DNA of 64,000 bases from Brotaphodocola faecis (GTDB taxonomy: Bacteria; Bacillota; Clostridia; Lachnospirales; Lachnospiraceae): NCBI RefSeq assembly GCF_040096075.1, contig NZ_JBBMFJ010000013.1:1-64000 (forward strand), written 5' to 3'. Shown one piece after another: positions 1-9,576 of the stretch (position 1 is the stretch's first letter; the number at the start of each line of letters is the position of its first letter). Below the pieces are notes generated by a model. It was not told the origin of the DNA. It did no database searches and saw only the letters and a list, made by a program, of their open reading frames with translations. Both the position numbers and the translations under genes were made by a program.

Positions 1-32
1 CGCCGGGCTTTTCGAAGCTCGGCGTTTTGTGT
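1..32 (+). terminator. Rho-independent terminator of an upstream + strand gene
   Basis: CGCCGGGCTT and AAGCTCGGCG pair over 10 bp (one G-U) around a TTCG loop, followed by TTTTGTGTT. The gene it serves lies outside the window. Confidence 0.75.
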
Positions 33-93
33 TGGATATATAAAATGAGCTGCCGCACGTTAGTGCGACAGCCCCTTTTATCTGTTTTCGTAT

Positions 94-1542
94 TTAATTT
101 GCGCTTAACGGACGAAACTGGGAATAACTCTTTCCCGGGATCATACCGCCCCGGTACGAGGCCAATTCGCTGACCGTTACTAACTGGAATCCACGGCTTA
201 CCAGCTCTGGAATGATGGTCTCACTGGCATCCCCGGTCGCGTCATACAGATCATGCATCAGAATGATGTCTCCATCCTTTACGTTCTCAAGCACTGTCTG
301 GATCGTCTGGGAAGCATCCCGGGTTTTCCAGTCCAGGGTATCAACGCTCCAGAGAATAGCCGGCATGGAAATCGCGCCTGCTATGTTCATGCCTTCCACG
401 GTTTTCGCTCCGCCACAGGGACGCATCAGCACCGGAGAAATGCCGCAGGCATCCGAAACCGCCTGATTCGTTGCCACCAGCTGATTCGCCAGATCGGTCG
501 GGGATACCTTGGTCATCAGCGTATGGTCAAAGGTGTGGTTTGCTACCTCGCAGCCCTGGGATACCATCTGTTTTAACACATCCGGGCTCTTAATGACCTT
601 CTGCCCCACCATAAAGAAGGTAGCACGGCCACCGTTATCCTGCAGGCACTTTAAGATCCGCGGGGTTACCGTCGGCGACGGGCCGTCATCGTAGGTCAGT
701 GCCACCATTGGCCGGTTCGGATCAATATTTCCCGCATAAACCTCGCTGCCGGTCCGCTTCACTACAGAAATCCGCACACCGTCTACGTGAAGTCCCACGC
801 CAACCGCTCCGGCTTCCGTTCCGTCCGAAACCCAGTCGGTCCATTGGGAATCCTGCAATACACTGTAAAGCACCTCATAATAGGTCCCCAGGTCGCCAGT
901 CAGTTCCATGGCAATGCCCTCCAGCGGCGCGCTGCCAGCTGAATCTCCTGCCTCATTTCCATCTTCCTGCCAGTCCAGCCAGCCGGTGCCGCTTAAGTTC
1001 ACCCGGTAGCGGATGGTGCCGCTCATGCCCTCCGGCTGTCCGCTTAAGGTTGCGCGAATCGCTGTGATGTAAGAATTTGCCGGTGCCATGCTGTAGGAAT
1101 TATCCGCGAAGAAATGGCTCCAGCCAACTCCGTTTGCAGCAATTCCATAAATGGCCCCCATATCCGGCAGAGATGCCAGGTATGCCTGCTTTTCCTCGGC
1201 AGCCCGGCTTTCCTCCTCTGCCGCAGAAGCGCTCATGCTTTCCTGCAAAGCCGCAGCCTCCACAGCCGCCTTCTCCGCCTTCCGCTTCCGTACCGCCCCG
1301 GAAACCGCAGCCACCAGCACTCCCGTCAGAATGCAGATCGCAAGCAGGCCCAGAAGCAGAATCCGTCTGCGGCGGCGCATCAGCTTCATCTTCCGTGCCT
1401 TCCTCGCCCGCATCTCCCGGATTTCCCGCTCACTAAGCGGACGTCCCGCCCTCTGGCCAGGGTGCTGCGGTGCGTTTCCACCTGTATTTCTTCCAGAATT
1501 CCTGTTCAAATTCGAATTCTCTCCCCCACGTAACTGACTCAT
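94..1542 (-). CDS. Membrane-anchored polysaccharide deacetylase with ChW repeats
   Basis: A NodB-family (carbohydrate esterase 4) deacetylase, probably acting on peptidoglycan or another surface glycan outside the cell. The 482-residue protein has a very basic, disordered N-terminus (1-60), one membrane segment (about 61-81), an Ala/Glu-rich linker, and two ChW (clostridial hydrophobic W) repeats at roughly 175-212 and 222-262 with the GWLDW and WTDWVSDG signatures. The NodB domain runs from about 278 to 470. Catalytic features visible are TYDDGP (metal-binding Asp pair at 285-286), NHTFDH (His336 and His340), RPCGG, and MHDLY near the end. The ChW repeats probably tether the enzyme to the wall. 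It is a single gene, separated from rpoC by a large hairpin. The exact glycan substrate cannot be told. Confidence 0.9.
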   Translation of the reverse strand: MSQLRGGENSNLNRNSGRNTGGNAPQHPGQRAGRPLSEREIREMRARKARKMKLMRRRRRILLLGLLAICILTGVLVAAVSGAVRKRKAEKAAVEAAALQESMSASAAEEESRAAEEKQAYLASLPDMGAIYGIAANGVGWSHFFADNSYSMAPANSYITAIRATLSGQPEGMSGTIRYRVNLSGTGWLDWQEDGNEAGDSAGSAPLEGIAMELTGDLGTYYEVLYSVLQDSQWTDWVSDGTEAGAVGVGLHVDGVRISVVKRTGSEVYAGNIDPNRPMVALTYDDGPSPTVTPRILKCLQDNGGRATFFMVGQKVIKSPDVLKQMVSQGCEVANHTFDHTLMTKVSPTDLANQLVATNQAVSDACGISPVLMRPCGGAKTVEGMNIAGAISMPAILWSVDTLDWKTRDASQTIQTVLENVKDGDIILMHDLYDATGDASETIIPELVSRGFQLVTVSELASYRGGMIPGKSYSQFRPLSAN

Positions 1543-1672
1543 ACAATACCCATACTTTCTACAAACTGTTACCGATCATGCACCGTACAAACACCAACGC
1601 ACATTAATCATATCAAACCTCACCACGCATCTGCGCCCCCAAAGTTCTCACACAGCCAATACCGCAGGGCAA

Positions 1673-1753
1673 GTAAGAAAACGACTTCCGGTATTTTCAG
1701 CATATCAAGATGCAAACAACGATATGTGAAAATATAGGAAGTCGTTTTCTTAC
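1673..1753. terminator. Long inverted repeat, probable bidirectional terminator after rpoC
   Basis: Near-perfect arms of about 32 nt (outer 17 bp perfect: GTAAGAAAACGACTTCC and its complement) around a short loop. Each 3' arm ends in CGTTTTCTTAC, so a U-rich tail follows in both directions. It lies downstream of rpoC. No flanking target duplication was found, so a terminator is preferred over a mobile element. Confidence 0.55.
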
Positions 1754-1790
1754 ATGCCTGGACCTTCTGATACTACTGTCAGGCTATATT

Positions 1791-1833
1791 AACTTTTTGT
1801 AACTGTTCAGTACCCTCACAGTTACAACTTTTT
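1791..1833. mobile_element. 27-bp palindromic mini-element (copy 1) with 8-bp target duplication
   Basis: The element at 1799-1825 begins GTAACTGT and ends ACAGTTAC, separated by an 11-nt centre. It is flanked on both sides by the direct repeat AACTTTTT (1791-1798 and 1826-1833). The right-hand duplication overlaps the first bases of the rpoC stop codon, so insertion occurred exactly at the gene's end without changing the protein. The same element occurs near 59,557 and 63,639. Confidence 0.8.
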
Positions 1834-4800
1834 ACTCTTCGCTGTCGTCGATGTCGAACACTTCCGGAGCCTCGTCCGCCATGTCGCCATCTTCTTCATT
1901 GTCTCCGGACAGCAGGATTTCATCGTCATCCTCCAGAGCAATCTCATCCTGCGGCTCTACATCTGTGTTGAGCTTTACAGAACGGTAACGCTTCATACCG
2001 GTACCAGCCGGAATCAGCTTACCAATGATGACGTTCTCCTTCAGACCGATCAGATGGTCAACCTTACCGTTGATAGCCGCCTCGGTCAGAACCTTGGTGG
2101 TCTCCTGGAAGGATGCTGCAGACAGGAAGGAATCGGTAGCCAGGGATGCCTTGGTAATACCAAGCATAACCTGCTTGCCCTCTGCCGGCTGCTTGCCCTC
2201 TGCGATCAGAGCCTCGTTCATCTCGTTGAAGTCCAGAACATCCATGGATACGCCCGGCAGCACATCGCTGTCGCCGCTCTCTTCGATGCGGATTTTCTTT
2301 AACATCTGACGAACGATCATCTCAACGTGCTTATCGTTGATTTCTACACCCTGCAGACGGTATACACGCTGTACTTCCTGGATCATGTAATCCTGTACGG
2401 CGCGGACGCCCTTGATCTTTAAGATGTCGTGCGGGTTTACGCTACCTTCGGTCAGCTCGTCACCTGCCTCGATTACCTGCTCATCCTGAACCTTGATTCT
2501 GGAACCGTACGGGATCAGATAGGTCTTTGAGTTGCCGGTCTCCGGATCAGTAACTACGATCTCACGTTTCTTCTTGGTATCTTTCAGGGTTACAACACCG
2601 CCGAACTCGGTGATGATTGCAAGACCCTTCGGCTTACGAGCCTCGAACAGCTCCTCTACTCGAGGAAGACCCTGTGTGATATCTCCACCTGCTACACCGC
2701 CGGTATGGAAGGTACGCATGGTCAGCTGGGTACCAGGCTCACCGATGGACTGTGCAGCGATGATGCCGACTGCCTCACCAACCTGTACCGGCTGGCCGGT
2801 TGCCATGTTGGCACCATAACATTTTGCGCAGACACCAATGTGAGACTTACAGCTAAGGACGGTACGGATCTTGACAGAGTCACGGCCCATCTTGTTCAGC
2901 GCCTTCATAACAGCAGCTGCACGTTTCGGAGTACACATATGGTTTGCTTTTACAACCACTTCTCCAGTCTCCGGATCGGTGATGGTCTCAGCGATGTAAC
3001 GGCCGGTGATACGCTCCTCCAGGCTCTCGATGGTCTCTTTGCCATCGGTGAATGCCTTGATCTCCATGTACGGGATATCCTTGCCTTCGCAGCAGTCTAC
3101 CTCACGTACGATCAGATCCTGGGATACGTCTACCAGACGACGGGTAAGGTAACCGGAGTCTGCGGTACGCAGCGCGGTATCGGACATACCCTTTCGTGCA
3201 CCATGAGCGGAGATGAAGTACTCCAGTACGTCAAGACCCTCACGGAAGTTGGATTTAATAGGAAGCTCGATGGTGTGACCGGTTGTATCTGCCATAAGTC
3301 CACGCATACCTGCCAGCTGCTTGATCTGCTTATCAGATCCTCGCGCACCGGAGTCTGCCATCATGAAGATGTTGTTGTACTTATCCAGACCGCCTAACAG
3401 GTCTTTGGTCAGCTGGTCATCGGTAGTCTTCCAGGTATCGATAACCTCTTTATAACGCTCTTCCTCGGTGATCAGGCCACGGCGGAAGTTCTTTGCGATG
3501 CGGTCAACGGTTGCCTGAGCGTCTGCCAGAAGCTGCGGTTTGGATGCCGGCACGGTCATATCCGCGATGGATACGGTCATGGCTGCTCTGGTAGAATACT
3601 TGTAACCGATTGCCTTGATATCATCCAGGGTAACAGCAGTCTGGGTAGCGCCATGCACGTTGATGACTTTCTCCAGAATCTTCTTTAACTGCTTCTTACC
3701 TACATGGAAGTCAACCTCAAGTACCAGCTCGTTACCCGGAACGCTTCTGTCAACGAAGCCCAGATCCTGCGGGATGATCTCGTTGAAGATGAAACGGCCA
3801 AGGGTAGACTCTACAACACCGGTCTTCTCGGTGCCGTCCGGCATGGTCTTGGTTACTCTTACTTTGATGCGGGAGTGCAGGGTCACAGCAGCGTTCTCAT
3901 ATGCAAGAATTGCCTCGTTCACGCTCTTGAAGATCATGCCCTCACCAACAGCGCCTGGGCGCTCCTGGGTCAGATAGTAGATACCAAGTACCATATCCTG
4001 GGAAGGAACGGCTACCGGGCCACCATCAGACGGCTTTAACAGGTTGTTCGGAGACAGGAGCAGGAAACGGCACTCAGCCTGTGCTTCCTGGGAAAGCGGA
4101 AGATGTACTGCCATCTGGTCTCCATCGAAGTCTGCGTTGAACGCGGTACATACCAGCGGATGCAGCTTGATTGCCTTACCCTCTACCAGGATCGGCTCGA
4201 AGGCCTGAATACCCAGTCTGTGCAGGGTAGGTGCACGGTTTAACATAACCGGATGCTCTTTGATGACATCCTCAAGTACGTCCCATACCTCGGACTGCAG
4301 ACGCTCTACCATCTTCTTCGCGCTCTTGATGTTGTGCGCGGTTCCGTTCTGAACAAGCTCCTTCATAACGAACGGCTTGAACAGCTCGATTGCCATCTCC
4401 TTCGGGAGACCGCACTGGTAGATCTTCAGCTCCGGTCCAACGACGATAACGGAACGTCCGGAATAGTCAACTCGTTTACCGAGCAGGTTCTGACGGAAAC
4501 GTCCCTGCTTACCTTTCAGCATATCGGAAAGGGATTTCAGAGCACGGTTGCCAGGACCGGTTACCGGTCTGCCGCGGCGGCCGTTATCGATCAGGGCATC
4601 GACTGCCTCCTGCAGCATACGCTTCTCGTTGCGGACGATGATGTCCGGAGCGCCAAGCTCAAGCAGGCGGGCAAGACGGTTGTTACGGTTGATGATTCTT
4701 CTGTATAAATCGTTTAAGTCAGAGGTTGCGAAACGGCCGCCGTCCAGCTGTACCATAGGACGGATATCCGGCGGGATAACCGGAATTACGGTCATGATCA

Positions 4801-5497
4801 TCCACTCCGGCTTGTTTCCGGAATTGCGGAATGCCTCTACAACTTCCAGTCTCTTGATGATTCTTGCACGTTTCTGGCCGCTGGACTCTTTCAGTTCGCG
4901 TTTGAGCATTTCAGACTCTTTCTCCAGATCAATGCTCTTTAAAAGCTCGAGAACAGCCTCGGCACCCATTCCGACACGGAAGTTGCCGTAGCCCCACTTC
5001 TCCACTTCTTCGCGGTACTCTTTCTCAGAGAGCACCTGCTTGTACTGCAGGCCGGTCTGACCTGCGTCCAGAACGATGTAGGACGCAAAATACAGAACCT
5101 TCTCCAGTACTCTCGGGGAGATATCCAGAATGAGACCCATACGGCTCGGGATACCCTTGAAGTACCAGATATGAGATACAGGAGCAGCCAGCTGGATGTG
5201 GCCGATACGCTCTCTGCGGACGCTGGACTTGGTTACCTCAACGCCGCAGCGGTCGCAAATTACGCCTTTGTATCTGATTTTTTTATATTTACCACAATGA
5301 CATTCCCAGTCCTTACTCGGTCCGAAGATGCGCTCACAGAACAGACCGTCGCGCTCCGGCTTTAAGGTACGGTAGTTGATGGTCTCCGGCTTCTTTACCT
5401 CGCCGTGTGACCACTCCAGAATCTTCTCCGGGGAAGCCAGGCCAATTTTGATGGCATCAAATGTCAATGGCTGATAAGTTTCATTTGTCTCAGGCAT
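1832..5497 (-). CDS. rpoC: DNA-directed RNA polymerase subunit beta'
   Basis: The beta' subunit of RNA polymerase, which carries the active-site magnesium and the DNA clamp. At 1221 residues it has the normal length for Firmicutes. The N-terminal zinc ribbon (CHCGKY...CDRCGVEV) is intact, as is the invariant catalytic NADFDGDQMAVHLPLS motif. The second zinc-binding cluster (CKSHIGVCAKCYG) and the bridge-helix/trigger-loop region (GEAVGIIAAQSIGEPGTQLTMRTFHTGG) are also intact. The C-terminus is acidic. It starts 18 nt after the rpoB stop, so rpoB and rpoC form one transcript. A 27-bp mobile mini-element abuts its stop codon. Confidence 0.99.
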   Translation of the reverse strand: MPETNETYQPLTFDAIKIGLASPEKILEWSHGEVKKPETINYRTLKPERDGLFCERIFGPSKDWECHCGKYKKIRYKGVICDRCGVEVTKSSVRRERIGHIQLAAPVSHIWYFKGIPSRMGLILDISPRVLEKVLYFASYIVLDAGQTGLQYKQVLSEKEYREEVEKWGYGNFRVGMGAEAVLELLKSIDLEKESEMLKRELKESSGQKRARIIKRLEVVEAFRNSGNKPEWMIMTVIPVIPPDIRPMVQLDGGRFATSDLNDLYRRIINRNNRLARLLELGAPDIIVRNEKRMLQEAVDALIDNGRRGRPVTGPGNRALKSLSDMLKGKQGRFRQNLLGKRVDYSGRSVIVVGPELKIYQCGLPKEMAIELFKPFVMKELVQNGTAHNIKSAKKMVERLQSEVWDVLEDVIKEHPVMLNRAPTLHRLGIQAFEPILVEGKAIKLHPLVCTAFNADFDGDQMAVHLPLSQEAQAECRFLLLSPNNLLKPSDGGPVAVPSQDMVLGIYYLTQERPGAVGEGMIFKSVNEAILAYENAAVTLHSRIKVRVTKTMPDGTEKTGVVESTLGRFIFNEIIPQDLGFVDRSVPGNELVLEVDFHVGKKQLKKILEKVINVHGATQTAVTLDDIKAIGYKYSTRAAMTVSIADMTVPASKPQLLADAQATVDRIAKNFRRGLITEEERYKEVIDTWKTTDDQLTKDLLGGLDKYNNIFMMADSGARGSDKQIKQLAGMRGLMADTTGHTIELPIKSNFREGLDVLEYFISAHGARKGMSDTALRTADSGYLTRRLVDVSQDLIVREVDCCEGKDIPYMEIKAFTDGKETIESLEERITGRYIAETITDPETGEVVVKANHMCTPKRAAAVMKALNKMGRDSVKIRTVLSCKSHIGVCAKCYGANMATGQPVQVGEAVGIIAAQSIGEPGTQLTMRTFHTGGVAGGDITQGLPRVEELFEARKPKGLAIITEFGGVVTLKDTKKKREIVVTDPETGNSKTYLIPYGSRIKVQDEQVIEAGDELTEGSVNPHDILKIKGVRAVQDYMIQEVQRVYRLQGVEINDKHVEMIVRQMLKKIRIEESGDSDVLPGVSMDVLDFNEMNEALIAEGKQPAEGKQVMLGITKASLATDSFLSAASFQETTKVLTEAAINGKVDHLIGLKENVIIGKLIPAGTGMKRYRSVKLNTDVEPQDEIALEDDDEILLSGDNEEDGDMADEAPEVFDIDDSEE

Positions 5498-5515
5498 GAG
5501 CGTTACTCCCTTCTA

Positions 5516-8500
5516 TTATTCTTCATCAAAGGAATCGTCGGTGTAGTCGTCAGATTCCCCCTCGAAATCATCGCTGCTGTCATCGTCGCTCTCGACGCCA
5601 ACCAGCTCGCCATCCTTGAACTCCTGCTGCTGATAGCCGTAGTCGCCAAAGGACTCGTCGCGGTTGTAGCGGCTGTCGCCCTCGATGATGTGACGCAGAT
5701 CGGTCTCGCCGTAATCTACGTTCTCACCGATTTCAACCTCGGTTCCGTCGTCACGCAGTACGCTTACATCCAGACCCAGGGACTGCAGCTCTTTTAACAG
5801 TACCTTGAAGGACTCCGGAATACCCGGCTCAGGGATGTTCTCGCCCTTGATGATAGCCTCGTAAGTCTTCACACGTCCGACAACATCATCGGACTTCACG
5901 GTCAGGATCTCCTGCAGCGTGTAGGATGCGCCATACGCCTCCAGAGCCCAAACCTCCATCTCACCGAAACGCTGTCCGCCGAACTGTGCCTTACCACCCA
6001 GAGGCTGCTGGGTAACAAGGGAGTATGGGCCGGTGGAACGTGCATGGATCTTATCGTCAACCAGGTGATGCAGCTTCAGGTAGTGCATGTGACCGATGGT
6101 TACCGGGCTGTCAAAGTACTCGCCGGTACGTCCGTCACGCAGTCTTACCTTACCGTCGCGGCGGAGCGGAACGCCCTTCCACAGCTCACGGTGCTCCAGA
6201 TGGGAGCCTAAGTAATCCATAACTTCCGGTTTCAGGGTATCTTTGTATTTCTCTTCAAACTCCTCCCAGGAGGTGTTTACATAATCGTTGGCAATTTCCA
6301 GGGTATCCATGATGTCTACCTCGTTCGCGCCCTCGAATACCGGGGTGGAAATGTTGAAGCCCAGTGCCTTACATGCAAGGCTTAAGTGCATCTCCAGGAC
6401 CTGTCCGATGTTCATTCGGGAAGGTACGCCCAGCGGGTTCAGCACGATATCCAGCGGACGTCCGTTCGGCAGGAACGGCATATCCTCTACCGGAAGTACG
6501 CGGGAAACGACACCCTTGTTACCATGACGTCCTGCCATCTTATCACCTACAGAAATCTTACGTTTCTGAGCGATGTAGATGCGGACAGTCTGGTTTACGC
6601 CAGGAGCCAGCTCGTCGCCGTTCTCTCTGGTAAATACTTTTGCGTCGATGATGACGCCGTAAGCACCGTGCGGTACTTTTAAGGAGGTATCTCTTACCTC
6701 TCTTGCCTTCTCACCGAAGATAGCACGCAGCAGTCTCTCCTCTGCGGTCAGCTCAGTCTCACCCTTCGGGGTAACCTTACCAACCAGGATATCACCGGCA
6801 CGAACCTCAGCGCCGATACGGATGATGCCTCTCTCGTCCAGGTCTTTTAACGCGTCGTCGCCGACACCCGGAACATCACGGGTAATCTCTTCCGGTCCGA
6901 GCTTGGTGTCACGGGCTTCTGCCTCATACTCCTCGATATGAACGGAGGTGTAGACATCTTCCATAACCAGTCTCTCACTTAAGAGAACCGCATCCTCGTA
7001 GTTGTAACCTTCCCAGGTCATGAATCCGATTAACGGGTTCTTACCAAGAGCGATCTCACCGTTGCTGGTGGACGGACCGTCTGCAATGACCTCGCCTGCC
7101 TCAACATGGTCGTTCTTGTAAACGAGCGGCTTCTGGTTGTAGCAGTTGGACTGGTTGCTTCGTGAGAATTTGATCAGATGGTAAACATCTTTCGCGCCGT
7201 TGTCATCTCTCTTGATGATGATCTCGTTGGAAGCGGAACGTTCAACAACGCCGGCATGCTTTGCAACAACGCAGACACCGGAGTCAACCGCAGCCTTGCC
7301 CTCGATACCGGTACCTACTGCAGGCGCCTCAGTTCTTAAAAGCGGAACAGCCTGACGCTGCATGTTGGATCCCATCAGAGCACGGTTCGCATCGTCGTTC
7401 TGAAGGAACGGGATCATGGAGGTTGCTACGGAGAATACCATCTTAGGAGATACGTCCATTAAGTCGATGGCTCTCTTCTGGAACTCGGAAGTCTCCTCAC
7501 GGAAACGGCCGGCTACGTTGTTGTTTACGAAATGGCCTTCCTCGTCTAACGGGGTGTTTGCCTGTGCGACAACGAAGTTATCCTCTTCGTCTGCGGTCAG
7601 GTATACAACCTCATCGGTTACACGCGGGTTGGCCGGATCGGATTTATCTACAACACGGTACGGCGCCTCGATGAAGCCGTACTCGTTTACCTTTGCGTAG
7701 GTTGCAAGGGAGTTGATCAGACCGATGTTCGGTCCCTCAGGAGTCTCGATCGGGCACATACGTCCGTAATGGGTGTAGTGTACATCTCGAACCTCGAATC
7801 CGGCACGGTCACGGGACAGACCGCCAGGTCCCAGTGCGGAGAGACGTCTCTTGTGGGTCAGCTCAGACAGCGGGTTGTTCTGGTCCATGAACTGGGACAG
7901 CTGGGAGCTTCCGAAGAACTCCTTCACTGCTGCGGTGACCGGCTTGATGTTGATTAAGGACTGCGGAGTGATGCCGTCCATATCCTGGGTGGTCATACGC
8001 TCTCTTACCACACGTTCCATACGGGACAGACCGATGCGGTACTGGTTCTGTAACAGCTCACCAACGGCACGGATACGACGGTTGCCCAGATGGTCGATGT
8101 CGTCCGGGGTACCGATGCCGCCTTCCAGATGCATGTTGTAGTTGATGGAAGCGATGATGTCTTCCTTGGTAATGTGCTTCGGAATGAGCTCGGTGATGTT
8201 CTTATGAACCAGTTTCTTTAACTCTTCCTGGTCATCGCCAGCTTCTTCCAGAATAGTTTTTAATACCGGATAATATACTAATTCCGTAACACCGGCTTCC
8301 TTCGGATCGAAGTCCACGTAAGCTGCCAGGTCTACCATTAAGTTGGAAAGGACTTTGTAGTTGCGGTCCTCTGCCTGGATCATAACGAACGGAACAGCTG
8401 CGTTCTGCAGGGTGGTTGCCAGCTCTTTGTCGATCTTGGTGCCAGCCTCTGCCAGAATCTCTCCGGTGGTCTCATCTACCACATCCTCTGCCAGAATCTG

Positions 8501-9373
8501 GCCCTTGATGCGGTTTTTGAAGTGAAGCTTCTTATTGAATTTATATCTGCCGACTTTGGCCAGGTCATAACGACGCGGGTCAAAGAACATGCTGTTTAAC
8601 AGGCTTTCTGCACTATCAACGGATAACGGCTCGCCCGGACGAATCTTGCGGTAGAGCTCTAACAGGCCATCCTGATAGCTCTCTGCAGTATCTTTTCCGA
8701 AGCTTGCCAGCAGTTTCGGCTCTTCGCCGAACAGATCAATGATCTCCGCGTTGGTGCCATAGCCCAGTGCACGCACCAGTACGGTTACCGGAACCTTACG
8801 GGTACGGTCTACACGAACGTAGAAGATATCATTGGAGTCGGTCTCATACTCCAGCCATGCACCACGGTTCGGGATTACGGTACAGGTATACAGTTCCTTA
8901 CCGATCTTGTCGTGTCCGATTCCGTAGTAGATACCCGGGGAACGAACCAGCTGGCTTACGATAACTCGTTCAGCGCCGTTGATTACGAATGAGCCGGTAT
9001 CGGTCATGAGCGGAAGATCTCCCATAAAGATCTCGTGCTCGTTGATCTCTTCTTTGTCCTTATTGTAAAGTCTTACCTTTACCTTTAAAGGTGCAGCGTA
9101 AGTTGCGTCGCGTTCTTTGCATTCTTCGATGTTGTATTTGACTTCATCCTTACATAATGTAAAATCAACGAATTCGAGGCTTAAATGACCTGCGAAATCG
9201 GAGATTGGGGAGATATCTTCAAATACTTCCTTTAATCCTTCATCGAGGAACCACTGATAGGAGTCTTTCTGAATCTCAATCAGGTTTGGCATCTCAAGAA
9301 CTTCTTTCTGTCTTGAGTAGCTCATTCTAACGCTCTTTCCCGATGTTACCGGGCGCATTCTGCTTTTCTCCAT
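5516..9373 (-). CDS. rpoB: DNA-directed RNA polymerase subunit beta
   Basis: The beta subunit of RNA polymerase. I place the start at the ATG giving MEKSRMRPVTSGKSVRM, preceded by AGGGGTG about 9 nt upstream, which gives 1285 residues. A 29-codon in-frame extension upstream lacks a ribosome site and would overlap the promoter leader. Family landmarks are present, including the rifampicin-binding region (SSQLSQFMDQNNPLSELTHKRRLSALGPGGL) and the C-terminal GGKAQFGGQRFGEMEVWALEAYGA block. The C-terminal tail is long and acidic. Unusually, rplJ-rplL do not precede it. Instead a strong promoter and a divergent small membrane-protein gene lie directly upstream. Confidence 0.99.
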   Translation of the reverse strand: MEKSRMRPVTSGKSVRMSYSRQKEVLEMPNLIEIQKDSYQWFLDEGLKEVFEDISPISDFAGHLSLEFVDFTLCKDEVKYNIEECKERDATYAAPLKVKVRLYNKDKEEINEHEIFMGDLPLMTDTGSFVINGAERVIVSQLVRSPGIYYGIGHDKIGKELYTCTVIPNRGAWLEYETDSNDIFYVRVDRTRKVPVTVLVRALGYGTNAEIIDLFGEEPKLLASFGKDTAESYQDGLLELYRKIRPGEPLSVDSAESLLNSMFFDPRRYDLAKVGRYKFNKKLHFKNRIKGQILAEDVVDETTGEILAEAGTKIDKELATTLQNAAVPFVMIQAEDRNYKVLSNLMVDLAAYVDFDPKEAGVTELVYYPVLKTILEEAGDDQEELKKLVHKNITELIPKHITKEDIIASINYNMHLEGGIGTPDDIDHLGNRRIRAVGELLQNQYRIGLSRMERVVRERMTTQDMDGITPQSLINIKPVTAAVKEFFGSSQLSQFMDQNNPLSELTHKRRLSALGPGGLSRDRAGFEVRDVHYTHYGRMCPIETPEGPNIGLINSLATYAKVNEYGFIEAPYRVVDKSDPANPRVTDEVVYLTADEEDNFVVAQANTPLDEEGHFVNNNVAGRFREETSEFQKRAIDLMDVSPKMVFSVATSMIPFLQNDDANRALMGSNMQRQAVPLLRTEAPAVGTGIEGKAAVDSGVCVVAKHAGVVERSASNEIIIKRDDNGAKDVYHLIKFSRSNQSNCYNQKPLVYKNDHVEAGEVIADGPSTSNGEIALGKNPLIGFMTWEGYNYEDAVLLSERLVMEDVYTSVHIEEYEAEARDTKLGPEEITRDVPGVGDDALKDLDERGIIRIGAEVRAGDILVGKVTPKGETELTAEERLLRAIFGEKAREVRDTSLKVPHGAYGVIIDAKVFTRENGDELAPGVNQTVRIYIAQKRKISVGDKMAGRHGNKGVVSRVLPVEDMPFLPNGRPLDIVLNPLGVPSRMNIGQVLEMHLSLACKALGFNISTPVFEGANEVDIMDTLEIANDYVNTSWEEFEEKYKDTLKPEVMDYLGSHLEHRELWKGVPLRRDGKVRLRDGRTGEYFDSPVTIGHMHYLKLHHLVDDKIHARSTGPYSLVTQQPLGGKAQFGGQRFGEMEVWALEAYGASYTLQEILTVKSDDVVGRVKTYEAIIKGENIPEPGIPESFKVLLKELQSLGLDVSVLRDDGTEVEIGENVDYGETDLRHIIEGDSRYNRDESFGDYGYQQQEFKDGELVGVESDDDSSDDFEGESDDYTDDSFDEE

Positions 9374-9458
9374 TGACGTTTCACCCCTGTTTTCTAATCT
9401 AATTTCTGGCATATTTTTGGGCGCAAAAGGCCCAGAACGCCACAATAGTGCACACTCC

Positions 9459-9487
9459 ATAATATCATACGTCTGTCAAGGTGTCAA
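9459..9487 (-). promoter_or_regulatory. Consensus sigma-A promoter of rpoBC
   Basis: On the minus strand: -35 TTGACA (9482-9487), a 17-nt spacer, -10 TATTAT (9459-9464). This near-perfect promoter suits a highly expressed operon and shows rpoBC can be transcribed independently of ribosomal-protein genes. Confidence 0.8.
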
Positions 9488-9495
9488 GTTTTTCC

Positions 9496-9524
9496 TTGAT
9501 TTTTTTTGCTGAAAATGCTATACT
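9496..9524 (+). promoter_or_regulatory. Promoter of the small membrane-protein gene
   Basis: -35 TTGATT (9496-9501), 17-nt spacer, extended -10 TGCTATACT with the hexamer at 9519-9524. It sits back to back with the rpoB promoter. Confidence 0.65.
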
Positions 9525-9576
9525 TTTCGTACAGGTGTGTCCTGTTACACAAAAGAACCTAATGGAGGTATGCCCC

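Noticed and set aside
1673..1753. 81-bp inverted repeat as an IS66-like mini-element
   Set aside because: The ends begin GTAAG, but the flanking 8-mers (CAGGGCAA and ATGCCTGG) do not match.
2025..8141. Many open frames opposite rpoC and rpoB
   Set aside because: They are shadows of highly conserved genes; none has a ribosome site or recognisable domain.
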